Shown piece by piece: positions 1-27,274 of a stretch of DNA of 28,183 nucleotides. A program made the position numbers and the translations under genes. Source of the stretch: Gnetum montanum (taxonomy: Eukaryota; Streptophyta; Gnetopsida; Gnetales; Gnetaceae); assembly GCA_015680685.1 (NCBI GenBank), contig MNCI01000593.1, positions 40,136 through 68,318 of the forward strand. Direction: 5' to 3'. Under the pieces are notes generated by a model, which worked only from the letters and a program-made list of their open reading frames with translations, ran no database searches and was not told the origin of the DNA. Each line of letters begins with the position of its first letter. Positions within the stretch are counted from its first letter, which is position 1.

Positions 1-19
1 ACAACGCAACCCATGATAC

Positions 20-47
20 AACGTGGGTGCCTTAACGTGGGTGCCTT
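20..47. repeat. 14-bp perfect tandem duplication
   Basis: The unit AACGTGGGTGCCTT occurs twice head to tail (20-33 and 34-47). It lies in intergenic DNA and no function is suggested. Confidence 0.9.
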
Positions 48-91
48 AAGGCGACCGCCAGCACTATGAGCAATTCAGGTCTCATCAACTA

Positions 92-165
92 GTAGTAATG
101 ACTTAGTGGTTAGCCCATCAATGATGAAGAGTTGGGTTTGAAAACCCTGGGATCATGAGTGTGAA
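92..165 (+). repeat. tRNA-like (SINE-like) patch
   Basis: A stretch reading CTTAGTGGTTAGCCC is followed about 20 bases later by GGGTTTGAAAACCCTGGG. These resemble the A box and B box (GGTTCGAANCC) of an RNA polymerase III promoter, as found in plant tRNA-derived SINEs. No cloverleaf, 3' tail or target-site duplication was found, so this may be a diverged SINE head or a chance match. Confidence 0.3.
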
Positions 166-1142
166 TCCATGCCCTAAATCTTAATTTTTAAATTTAATTG
201 GCTTTATACAATGATAAATTTTTTTTAATATTTATTAAGCACATATGACGAGAAACTTGAAATAACAATATCTCCTAACTTGCAAGTATAATTGAGATGA
301 AATTAGTATTGTTGGAATTGTCTCCTTGAGCACTACGCATTGGCTATGGTTTTAAGGTCTAAAAATTAAGTTGGATTCTCATAATTTTAAATTACTAAAA
401 TAACCTTTTTTCCTAGCTTAGGCTTATGAATTTGATGTATGGATGATATAGGGGCTTTTAAGTGACTTGAGTTTGATTTTAAATGATAAACTGATTGTAA
501 GAAAAAAATTTAACACATATACCTTTCATAGCTTGAGCGCAAACTATGATAGGCCTATCCTCTTGCATCATGGCTATACCCTCGTAAAGTATTAAGGAAA
601 AGGTTAGCAAGGTAGGACATCATTGGTTATGATCCTTATCAATTAAATAGAGGTGAAGGAATTTTATAGCTAGCTTAACTTTCTTAAGTTCATTAATGTT
701 TGAGACCTAGATAAGAATGTGTAATGTCGTGTTGTTAAGGTTTGGGTGTTAAGGAAAGGTGAGATTTATAGCGAAACAATGTCCTAAAAGACCTTAACTA
801 TGATTTACTAGCCTCGTAGTAGAGACATAAGGATAACCCTAAATTAAGGAAAATTCTATCATTACTACAAGATGCGTAAGAGGTACTTGGATCAATGTTA
901 CTCTTATCATACTAGAGTTTATTGCACTTGGTGTATTTTACTGGCATGTGATCAAGATTCTTCAAACTCTAATTGTATATATCCATGGAAGTCATTGGGA
1001 AGGAATCTTTTTAGTTGCATGGTTCATCTTGGACATCATGAGCATTTTGTGATCATTCATGACTCACTTTGGATTGTGGCTTGTGGTTTGTCATAAGGTT
1101 GTAGTTGGTCATTAATTCTGATTGACTCTTAGGTAATGGTTT
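166..1142. other. Intergenic DNA, probably internal part of a non-autonomous retroelement
   Basis: AT-rich DNA without a credible gene. The reading frame of 74 codons at 872-1096 has no recognisable domain. Because a primer-binding site in minus orientation lies at 1143-1154, this stretch would be the internal region of that minus-strand element. I could not find the second LTR copy in it, so how far the element extends is unknown. Confidence 0.4.
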
Positions 1143-1272
1143 GCTCTAATACCAATTGTGACATTTTGTTCCAAAATGTTATGATAAATATTAAATATAT
1201 GTAATATTTGATATTACGTGTAATAAATGTAATAGGGAAAATGCTAAAATTAAGAAGGGATGACATGTCACA
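1143..1272 (-). mobile_element. Short LTR plus primer-binding site (TRIM-like retrotransposon terminus)
   Basis: On the minus strand, TGGTATTAGAGC (1143-1154) matches the plant tRNA-iMet primer site TGGTATCAGAGC at 11 of 12 bases. Two bases away begins a 116-bp segment (1157-1272) bounded by perfect 8-bp inverted ends, TGTGACAT and ATGTCACA, as expected for an LTR running TG to CA. LTRs this short are typical of TRIM elements, which encode no protein. Just inside lies a hairpin (ACATTTTG, TTC, CAAAATGT). Only one LTR was recognised, so the assignment rests on primer site and ends. Confidence 0.5.
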
Positions 1273-1304
1273 TTCCTATCTTGCTTCACTCAACACCTAT
1301 TACT

Positions 1305-1390
1305 CATGGTTGACCACTAGAATTGAATCCATAACTTAAAGCTTTCAAATCAAGAGTTTGAAACCACTAAGCTAGTACCTCATTGTTAAT
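1305..1390 (-). repeat. tRNA-like (SINE-like) patch, minus strand
   Basis: On the minus strand the segment reads CTAGCTTAGTGGTTTCAAAC and, about 40 bases on, GGATTCAATTC, resembling pol III A and B boxes. It resembles the patch at 92-165 in the opposite orientation, so the two face each other across about 1.1 kb. Family and limits are uncertain. Confidence 0.28.
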
Positions 1391-1392
1391 TT

Positions 1393-19615
<18,223 letters not shown>

Positions 19616-20265
19616 TTTGTATTATGAGCTTGTCTTGTCTATGGTGAAATCATCCAGAGAATGTCTTCTCTGAGTTGTTGAATGTAATATCAGTGGTCAA
19701 AAAGTGACAGTTACGCTGATAATATTAAGTTCCGTTACCATTTGAGAAAGCAATTTTAATCCTGAGTATTAGTAGAAGAGTTTGGCAAGTTGCCTTTTTA
19801 TAGTGAATTTCATGTAATTTTTGCCGTAACATTTCAATCATTGTAGAATCGAGTCGTTGCTCAGCCATATTTTCCTTTTGTATTTATTAATCTTGGTCAT
19901 GAGATTTGCTCATGTCCGACTTCATTAAAGAATTTTGAGTTATTTTTATTCTGCATTTTTAATGCTCCTTAATCATTTTGCAAGGTAACATATTGTTGCA
20001 GTTTGACCTACTTGATGTAGGTAGCCAAGTTGAATGTGCTCTAAAATAATGAAAAACGCAATACATGTTTAAGTATGATATAAAAGTTGTGATTCAGTTG
20101 AGGTTAGCGTGATAGCGATAGCTAAGCAGCTAAGAGCAATTCGATGTTGATAATACCAATTGGATATTTCATTTGATTCACTGGGTAATTATGATTGTGG
20201 GAAAAATACATTATGGACATTTAACTTTTTAGAAATAAAGTTTCTACCAGCATTGATATTTCATT
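19616..20265 (+). terminator. ARL1 3' untranslated region and flank
   Basis: This follows the ARL1 stop. It is T-rich, and candidate plant near-upstream elements such as TTTGTATTTATTAATC lie at about 19878-19893. There is no canonical AATAAA, and I cannot fix the cleavage site. The remainder is AT-rich with nothing recognised. Confidence 0.4.
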
Positions 20266-20454
20266 TTGAGAGATGAAAAGGTTGCACAAAAATTTGTTTC
20301 ATTAGGAGACAAATGGTATAGCAAGTTGAATGGTATAGCAAGTTGTATGCTCTCAAATAGGTATGATAAAGTAGTAGAGGGAATTGAGAAATTAGTTGTC
20401 GGAAAAGTTATAGATGTAGAAGGATTGTATGTTGAATTAGTAAAATGTGGTTGA
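20266..20454 (+). other. Unidentified 62-codon reading frame with an internal 17-bp duplication
   Basis: The predicted peptide is charged, with 'KVAQKFVSLGDKW' and 'VVEGIEKLVVGKVIDVEGL'. A 17-bp unit is duplicated exactly at 20312-20328 and 20329-20345. Because 17 is not a multiple of three, the frame downstream differs from the ancestral one. I do not recognise it. It may be a scrap of a transposon gene or a chance frame. Confidence 0.25.
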
Positions 20455-20659
20455 GAGGAGAGAGACTTGGAAAATGCTCAATGAAGGACTTAAAATGGTT
20501 TGACTAGATAGTAGATGACTAGTAGAGATGCTATGCTTTTTTAAAAAGAAGAGAAATCAGATTTAGAGAATCAAAGATTGAGCATGATCAATGACTTGTT
20601 TGCAAAATTATTAGGTATCATTTTGGAGAAAAAATGGGGATCATGAGTAGAAGGAAATA

Positions 20660-20884
20660 ATGTGTGCTATTTCAGAAGAGAGATTCAAAACACAACATTC
20701 TACATTAGATGATTTGGTTATTCGTAGATATTGCATTGAACAAGCAAACAATAATCAAGGTAAAACATTTATTTGTTGTGGATTTTACGAAGCAACGGGG
20801 CCCATGATGAGTGGTGGGTACTCCTATGCCTCATTATATGAATTACAAGCATTCACACATGATTTGGTCAAATTCCGTGGATAA
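20660..20884 (+). other. Unidentified 74-codon reading frame
   Basis: The frame contains 'STLDDLVIRRYCIEQANNNQ' and 'CCGFYEATGPMMSGGYSYAS'. Its composition looks more protein-like than most chance frames here, but I know no family that fits. There is no promoter, intron or partner gene to support it. It lies between the ARL1 3' end and a cluster of retroelements and may be an element fragment. Confidence 0.25.
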
Positions 20885-21030
20885 GATTTGTTGTGGTATC
20901 TAGATTGTTAAGCATTGATCACAAGATGTCTTCCCACTTGGACTAGCGGTAGCTTTGTCATGTATGGTTTAGTCCAAAGTGAGGCATATGATAAGTAGTG
21001 ACTGTAAGGTAAATCTACTCTAGTCTATAG

Positions 21031-22219
21031 TGATGAGCATCTAATTCTAGCTTGCCTTTTTATGTCTTGGGTTCATGTAACCGTTATTGGGATAACCAAG
21101 TGAGTTCACTACTGAGTGAATCAAGGGAAAACACTATTGGGTTACCAAATGAACAAATAAAGTAAAGTACTTAGAAATGTAAATGATTAAATTAAGAAAA
21201 TAGTAAAAACTATGCTAAGTAAAACAATAAAATTTAGTGGATGCTGCAATGATGAAAAACAATCTTGATCATGAACTATGCCCAAGTACACCTCACTCAA
21301 ATAAAGATTTTGTACAATTGCTCAATACCACACTATCGTTATAATTATGAAATGAAAGTGCAAGAGTCTACCTAAGGATGGAATGAAAAAGTTGTTGGAT
21401 TGTGCACCCAAGTGTTGTATTTATAGGGTTGCACACATCCTGAGACATCACATCAACAATGACATAGCATGTGCCATGGCATCGTTGATACAATATCATT
21501 GTATCAAGATTTGGATCTATCACTCTTCATTATCATCTGAGTATTCTCTTTTGTGCACATCCTCATGCATCTAACCTTTCAAATTATCACCCCCAATTGG
21601 CCCATTATGAGGATTGGAATTAGAAAGAGCATTGCTAGGTTTTTGTAAATCATAGTAGGAGTTATCTACACTAATCACAAGCAATGAACCATAATCACGA
21701 ATCATAGGTTTGACATTAATCGTTATAGTATCATCCTTAAAGAGCATCATACAACACCATCCAAAATTTCTGTATTAGTTAGGAAAGAAGGTCATACTAG
21801 AGGTAGACTACGCATCAATGGTCATACTACTTGTAAGTACAATGAAAGTCATGGCACTTGGTAGAGCATGATTAGAAGTGTAGTGAGAACGCCTTAGGGA
21901 ACACACATACATAAAAGAGATAGTACATATACACACAGATACACACACAACACAACCTAACCTAAGGCAACATAATATTACAACAAGGACTAATCATAAG
22001 CTATGCATAACTAGACCTAAACCCCACTTGGTAAAAAGAGATGGTGATCCAAACTAGAGGTAAAGCCTTCCCAATAAGCCTATATATCCTTATGATGTAG
22101 TTTATAAGGAATCAAGGCTATGTAGTTTTGTTTATAATGATTAATAATGCAAACTTCTTTTCATATCTTACTTCTAGAAACAAATGTACTTCCTCTTGAA
22201 GTTGAAGCCCCTTCATCAA
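21031..22219 (-). mobile_element. 3' end of a minus-strand gypsy element (LTR plus internal remnant)
   Basis: The LTR is 21031-21589 (559 bp). On the plus strand it starts TGATGAGC and ends AATTATCA. The bases after the right edge are CCCCCAATTGG, which on the minus strand is the polypurine tract CCAATTGGGGG expected before a 3' LTR. On the minus strand TATAAATA lies at 21418-21425. It shares the TGATGA ends, the 'TTGGGTTACCAA' block and general layout with the LTRs at 6241 and 22220, but is shorter and diverged. 21590-22219 would be its 3' internal region. It holds an AC-rich patch (about 21905-21955) and no recognisable gene. Confidence 0.65.
21486..21506. promoter_or_regulatory. Perfect 9-bp-arm palindrome in the LTR U3
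   Basis: TGATACAAT, spacer ATC, ATTGTATCA: the arms are exact reverse complements. It lies about 60 bases upstream (in LTR direction) of the TATA motif at 21418-21425. Confidence 0.85.
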
Positions 22220-23033
22220 TGATGAATTATTGTCTAATGTCGGTTGCGACGTTAGGTACGCGACGTCGAATGTTCGACGTCAGGGTATATACCCTTAGTT
22301 TATAAATATTGCACCTAGGCTCTAGTTTTGGAAGTAATTCATTAGTTAGTTTTCAGTTTTCAAGTAAGGTAGCGAAGCTCTAGCTATTTCTTCTTGTTAG
22401 AGTTAGAATATTTTTTGAGTGCCCGCAGAAGGAGTCTAAAAGTGTGTACAGTTCTTTGTTCCAGCATTGATGTACTTGAATGCAGCAGTGTGACAGGAAT
22501 AAAACAAACTCTTTTGACAATCCTTGCAGCATGGAGAATAGCTTAATATTTTCCTTATTGCATTTTACTTTCTTGTTCTTTAATGCATTTGATTAAGCAA
22601 TTTATTTCTAGCAAGTAATAAACACAAGCATGACCACTTCGAGCATTCATATAGTACTTGGTAACCCAACAACGCTTAACGTTTGGTAGCCTATTAGTGC
22701 TATATGTGTTCAGAAAAGTGGGGCAGTTACTTGTGTTAGGCTACCTAGGCAATAGACACTAGTTTTCAATCTACTTTATCCTTATTCTTGTTGTAGGTGA
22801 TTACATCCATAAAATAGAAAAACGATAAAAATTCATATACCTTAATTACACTTAAACAATACCCTTGAGCCTCACAAGTATAGTTGGGAAGACAACGAAC
22901 ATTCTCAATGTTGTTTCACTTCCTAGAGGAACTAGTGTATGAGATAACTATAGGTCCACAAAATTCGGCAAGATCGCGCGTAACGCTTTAATGATTCATA
23001 TGGTTGAGTGTAGGGGTACCTCGCCGCTCATCA
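22220..23033 (+). repeat. 5' LTR (814 bp) of the plus-strand gypsy element
   Basis: Starts TGATGAATTA and ends CGCTCATCA, abutting the primer site. TATAAATA is at 22301-22308. It matches the solo LTR 6241-7080 (reverse-complemented) along its length, including GGTACCTCG near the 3' end and TTACTTGTGTTAGGCTA. Confidence 0.9.
22262..22281. promoter_or_regulatory. Palindromic ACGT-box pair just upstream of the LTR TATA box
   Basis: GACGTCGAA, spacer TG, TTCGACGTC: perfect 9-bp arms, each containing GACGTC, the ACGT-core type of site bound by plant bZIP factors. It ends 19 bases before TATAAATA. A further GCGACGT lies just upstream (about 22246-22252). Binding is inferred from the motif only. 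Confidence 0.75.
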
Positions 23034-23034
23034 T

Positions 23035-23052
23035 TGGCACTGTTGGTAGGGA
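23035..23052 (+). other. Primer-binding site, tRNA-Asp-like
   Basis: TGGCACTGTTGGTAGGGA matches the complement of the plant tRNA-Asp 3' end (TGGCGCCGTTGCCGGGGA) at 13 of 18 bases. Most differences are changes expected from cytosine decay. It lies one base after the LTR. Confidence 0.7.
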
Positions 23053-23193
23053 CTTTTTTGTTGTTTTGTGCACTATCTAGGACCTAGTGAAAGTATTTAA
23101 ATTGTTGGAATGAGCCTGAGAGTCATATCTTATTTTACAATTATCACAACAAATTCTTAGAGCACACTATGATTTTTATTTCGCTAACTGAAA

Positions 23194-24856
23194 ATGTCTT
23201 CTTCTCATAGGAGCACTTCTTTGCCCAAGGTTGATAACATTCACTCAAAAAAGCCTCAACAGTACCGAATCATATATACTCACCCTAATGAGTATATGCC
23301 AAACTTCACCTTTGTCCTACACCAGGATGAATAGCTGCGGTGGCGTGACATGGAGGGCAACATTGTGTTGCTGTCCAATTGTACTGCTCCTGCAATGCTT
23401 TATCAAATGCTTGCACGATGTGGTCTTCAAGATTGCTATGGGGAATATATCGTGGAAGATGTCAATGCTAAGGATTATCATCCCATCGAAGCATAACACT
23501 TGCGAGATTAGTAGTTGGAATAGCACTATCAACTTTTGAAGGGAAAAGGACTTAATGATTCTCCATTCTTGTTGCACCAACAAGCTAGTGGGGAAACCTG
23601 CTTTGGGGATTTTCCACTTAATGACACTTCTCTCTCTGACTTCAGTGATGAAGGTCAAAACTAGAATCTGTACTCCACAGTTCACAATCCTGATTCTGGT
23701 AACAAGGGATCCAATGAGAAAGATAGATCTAGAGGGGCAAGTCAAGATAAGGATGTCGGTAAGAAGCATAATCATGATAGTGATCACGATCACTGAAGAG
23801 GCAGTAGCAGGCACCATGATGGTGTTGATTCTCCTTTCTCTTTCCCTTCATCATCTTCTTTTTCTTCTGGCTTCGATTGTAACTGTAGAAGGTGAGATCA
23901 TGATGGAGGTGATCGAAATGAGCGCAATGACCGACAAGACTAAAATAACCAAAGAGACAACCGGGACAAGCATGAACATGGGCACAGATGTTCAAGAGAG
24001 GCACATCGCCATGAACGAAGGGGTAGTAGAGGGCATTGTAGGCACCATGATCAAGGCCTCGATGAGCCTCTATTTGTTACTTGAAGTATGCTCAACATTG
24101 TAGAGGTAGTTAGAATTCTAGCAAGGCATGTGAAAGACAGTTAGATCAAATGGTTAGACATGAATAATATTTTTCGATTTGAAGGAGGATGTAACTTTGA
24201 TCCATAGAATCATCTTCAAGCTTTCCAAGATGCATGTGCCTTGTAAAACGTAGAGAACAATTGGTAAAAACTGAAGCTATTTCCTAGGACACTCATCAAA
24301 GAAGCAGAGAATTGGTACCAGTCCTTAGAATCAAAATCTATTAGACGATGGAGTACCATACTTGAAAGATTTAATGATAAGTATCAAACGTACTCCTAGG
24401 TGTCCAACTTAAGGAAGCAAATTCAAGGGTGGAACCAAGGAGCACACGAACCTTTGGATGTCGCCATTGGTCAATATTGTGCCTTGATGCACAAATGCCC
24501 TGGCCATGGTTATTCTCAATTGGCTCAACTCCATCACATTGTAGATGAGCTTTGTAATGAAATGAGGAAAACCCTTGGTGTCTATGCCCAAGGGCGATTG
24601 TCAGAACTAATTACCTGTCAGGTACAAAGGTTAATAGAGCAGGTCGCCAAAGAGAAAGGTGAACCAAGAAAAAAAAGAAAGTGTAGAGGAGTACAACCAT
24701 GATCCTTCCATTCACAAGAGGGAGGTTCAATTCTACCATAGTGAGGACGAATCCATATTTGATGAGGGGATGCATAAGAAAGCCTTACCACTTCAACAAT
24801 TCCAATATGAACTTATGGCCAAGGTTGATCAATTAAGGGACTCCATGAAGAGTTGA
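23194..24856 (+). pseudogene. gag of the plus-strand gypsy element
   Basis: One frame runs from ATG 23194 to about 24668 without insertion or deletion, but with 15 stops. The N-terminal part has 'YTHPNEYMPNFTFVLHQDE' and 'LYQMLARCGLQDCYGEY'. A His/Asp/Arg/Ser-rich low-complexity stretch follows (about 23760-24060), then the Retrotrans_gag domain: 'KLKLFPRTLIKEAENWYQSL', 'RRWSTILERFNDKY' and 'DVAIGQYCALMHKCPGHGYS'. At an eight-A run (24669-24676) the reading continues in the next frame ('SVEEYNHDPSIHKREV'...'KVDQLRDSMKS'). Gag would form the element's particle. No CCHC knuckle was seen. Confidence 0.85.
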
Positions 24857-25699
24857 TTTCAAGCTATCCTCAAAATTGCTGAAGAGTCTCGAGAACAAGG
24901 TAGTGATCATGAATGTAGGAGGCGCACAGAAGTTGAACGTTCATATTACAAAGGTAAGGGCAAAATTGCTGTAATAGAAGAGGTTGTGGATAGTGAATTA
25001 GATGATGATCGTGGATGTGATGTCTGCTAGTATGAACATCCTAAGGGATGTTGCCCCATAGTGTCACATCTTTAGGAGTCTGGGGTGTATGCCTTACATC
25101 CATGATTTACACAAAGCCAAACATCTAGAAGGTCTCCTTATCCTCAAGGTAATCTCAAGCAGTTTTGCTAGAAACAACCATATTATCCAATTGGAGCTCC
25201 ATTGCAATCGTATGAACAGTACCAACAATGGTAGCAACCACAATCATGGATGCTTGCACTGCCAAGGCAACAATACCGTCACTAGCAGCCTGATCCATAT
25301 GATTACCACATTCAGCAACCCATGTCTACATGTGACTCTTCTAGTCATGTTTCTAATATTCAGCCTTACTACCATCCTTCTGATTACTATTGAACTCCTT
25401 CTCTACATGAAAGAAGGGATACCACCTCCTATCATTATCCTCTTCATGTCCCTACACACACTCCTCCTCCAGTTGCATAGCTACCACCTGCTCCACCAAT
25501 GCAGGGTGAATTGTCCACTCAACCACAACAATGCAATGCTATGAGGGCTGTCAATTTGCAACCTAATCATCAATCAAAGGGGTTGAATGCCCAATCAAAG
25601 AAATGACCTTTCTTTCAATCCTGTAGTCCACCTAAGCCTTCATCTACACTCGCAGTTGACAACCTTGCTCCTACCTCTTCCTCCATATCAGATTCCTTC
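24857..25699 (+). pseudogene. Pro/Gln/Tyr-rich gag-pol linker
   Basis: The frame used after the A8 run continues without indel. It is acidic at first ('VVDSELDDD'), then rich in Gln, Pro and Tyr ('LPRQQYRH', 'HVPTHTPPPVA', 'LPPAPPMQGELSTQPQQ'). About ten stops interrupt it. The 151-codon frame at 25089-25544 is a shadow of this one. Confidence 0.7.
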
Positions 25700-26533
25700 A
25701 GGCCTCCTTCAAACCAAACTCTGTTAAGGATCCATACCATAATGCTTATTCATACCATGTCTAATTGGATTTCTGTAGAAAAAATTCTTAGGAAATTAGC
25801 TAATCATGGAAGTCCTTTGATTTATTTGTAGATTATTAGGAACGAACCATGCAAGGCTCTTCTTGATTTAGGTTTTGGTGCTAATTTGATTTCTCATGAG
25901 ATGTACACTACCTAGAACCTACCTCCTCTTCAGAAGAGCAACATCATATTGGAATTGGTAGACCAGTCCATCACGATTCCATTGGGATTGGTAGAAGACA
26001 TTGTGATCACTATCTGTGGGTGGTCTTATCCTTTTGACTTCCTAGTAATCAAAGTGGAGAACTGCAAAGGGGACTTCCCAATCATCATGGAAAAAGCATG
26101 GTTGAGAACTGTAGATGCATGAATGGGCATTAGAGATTTTTCCCTGAAAATCTCTAAAGAAAATGCATTCGAAAAGATTGAGAAGAAGAGAGTTCCATGC
26201 ATTTCTTATAGTGATAGTGGGTGCAATTGTGTGTAGAAACTTTAGGCCATAAAGTAAGCATCTATCTCTAAATGCAAGCAATGTGCACTAGAAATAGAAA
26301 TTCAAAGGTGTCTATACACAATAGCCACTAAACAAGAGGGCACCCAGTGGTTGACCATTGATTTATAAAGCGACACACTTTGCATGGAACCAATTGAGAG
26401 TCTAACATGTGAATATGTCATGAGCATGAATGCACTTAAGCAAGTTCATCACCAACTCTTTGATGATACAAATAATGATACCTATTAGGGAGAGTTGGAA
26501 ATTCCTAAGAACTTCAAGCAATAGCCCCTTGAA
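25700..26533 (+). pseudogene. Aspartic protease region of the plus-strand gypsy element
   Basis: In the same frame, 'CKALLDLGFGANLISHEMY' corresponds to the usual 'cKALiDsGasiNLip' active site, and the Asp codon is at 25865-25867. The usual Ser/Thr after it is Leu (TTA, one C-to-T step from TCA), which would damage the Asp-Ser/Thr-Gly triad. The downstream flap and C-terminal motifs 'GLVEDIVITI', 'YPFDFLVIKVE' and 'FPIIMEKAWLRT' fit the Athila/Tat-type protease (usually PIILGRPWL). The protease would cut the polyprotein. Stops interrupt it. Confidence 0.78.
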
Positions 26534-26916
26534 TTGAAAACCTTATCGGTTGGAATGGAATATGTATCTTTGAAAAATAAGAAGTTGGTTATAATCAATG
26601 CAAGACTTACTCTAGAACAGAAAGAGATGTTGTTGAAAGTAGTTGAAAAATGGTCAATAGTCTTTGCTTGGTCATATCATGAACTCACAAGAATTGATCC
26701 TAGGATATGCCAGCATCACATTTACACTGACTTGACTATGAAGCCAAAATGATAGCCACAAACGTAGTTGAACCCCAAATTGAGGCAAATCATCAAGGAG
26801 GAAATCGAGCAACTCCTCAAGGTGGGGTTCATCTATCCCATTGTGGATAGCAAGTGGGCTAGCCCACTTGTAATTGTACCAAAGAAACGTGGTAAGTGGC
26901 TGGTCTACATCGATTT
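26534..26916 (+). pseudogene. N-terminal reverse transcriptase of the plus-strand gypsy element
   Basis: Still in the same frame: 'FAWSYHELTRIDPRICQHHI', then a patch with three stops (TGA 26750, TAG 26753, TAG 26765), then 'LNPKLRQIIKEEIEQLLKVG' and 'SKWASPLVIVPKKRGKWLVY', and 'IDF'. This is the start of a Ty3/gypsy reverse transcriptase. After 'IDF' the expected 'RxLN' is replaced by unrelated sequence, so the gene ends at a breakpoint near 26916. The finger and palm catalytic YxDD box is absent from the window. Confidence 0.88.
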
Positions 26917-27241
26917 TGTTGGCACATTTGGCCATTACATGGAACAGTTGGAATATTTTGTTCAAAATTAGCACAATTCCTGGTTGTAAATTTGCAGTTT
27001 AGTAATGTGAGTTGATGGGAAGCAAGCCAGTGGTAAATAATCTTGATTTTGAAGCCTTCTTGGAAAGTAGAACTAAAATGCCAAGTTATTTTCTTGAGTG
27101 AAGATTGGAATAGAAAAATAAGGAGGTGATTATTTACTACAAGAAATAATATTGGCAAAATAGACAACACTATGGGTAATGGATTATTAAAAATCGGCTT
27201 AGAGTTGGAAGCAAGTGAAGGACCTAACGGACTACCAATAG
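26917..27241. other. Unassigned sequence after the gypsy breakpoint
   Basis: AT-rich DNA not matching pol. It contains a short frame starting ATG at 27172 ('MGNGLLKIGLELEASEGPNG'...) that runs to a TAG at 27289-27291 and passes through the first direct repeat. I do not recognise this peptide. Confidence 0.4.
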
Positions 27242-27266
27242 GTTCTGAACATTTAAAATTATCAAA
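27242..27266 (+). repeat. 25-bp direct repeat, left copy
   Basis: GTTCTGAACATTTAAAATTA followed by TCAAA. It matches 27787-27811 at 24 of 25 bases (A/G at base 10). The two copies bracket the DRT102-like pseudogene. Confidence 0.9.
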
Positions 27267-27274
27267 AGCTGGTT

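Larger units (their letters stand above)
22220..26916 (+). mobile_element. Truncated Ty3/gypsy (Athila/Tat-like) retrotransposon
   Basis: In order: 5' LTR (22220-23033), primer site resembling the tRNA-Asp complement (23035-23052), gag (from 23194), a Pro/Gln/Tyr-rich linker, aspartic protease and the first part of reverse transcriptase. Homology ends at about 26916, just after 'GKWLVYIDF', so the rest of pol, integrase and 3' LTR are missing or lie elsewhere. A tRNA-Asp primer and this gag-pol layout fit the non-chromovirus Athila/Tat group; the lineage is inferred. The element is dead, with dozens of stops, but it has kept its frame remarkably well. It shares its LTR family with 6241-7080 and 21031-21589. 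Confidence 0.88.

Noticed and set aside
21900-21955. AC-rich stretch as a microsatellite or satellite array
   Set aside because: The repeats are short and irregular; it is simple low-complexity sequence.
23317-23817. 166-codon minus-strand frame
   Set aside because: It is antisense to gag, with no family motif. Its openness follows from base composition.
23555-24103. 182-codon plus-strand frame, the longest in the window
   Set aside because: It is a shadow. The gag frame beside it carries the His/Asp/Arg-rich region and leads into the Retrotrans_gag domain without indel.
25089-25544. 151-codon plus-strand frame
   Set aside because: It is out of frame with the Pro/Gln/Tyr-rich linker that connects gag to protease.
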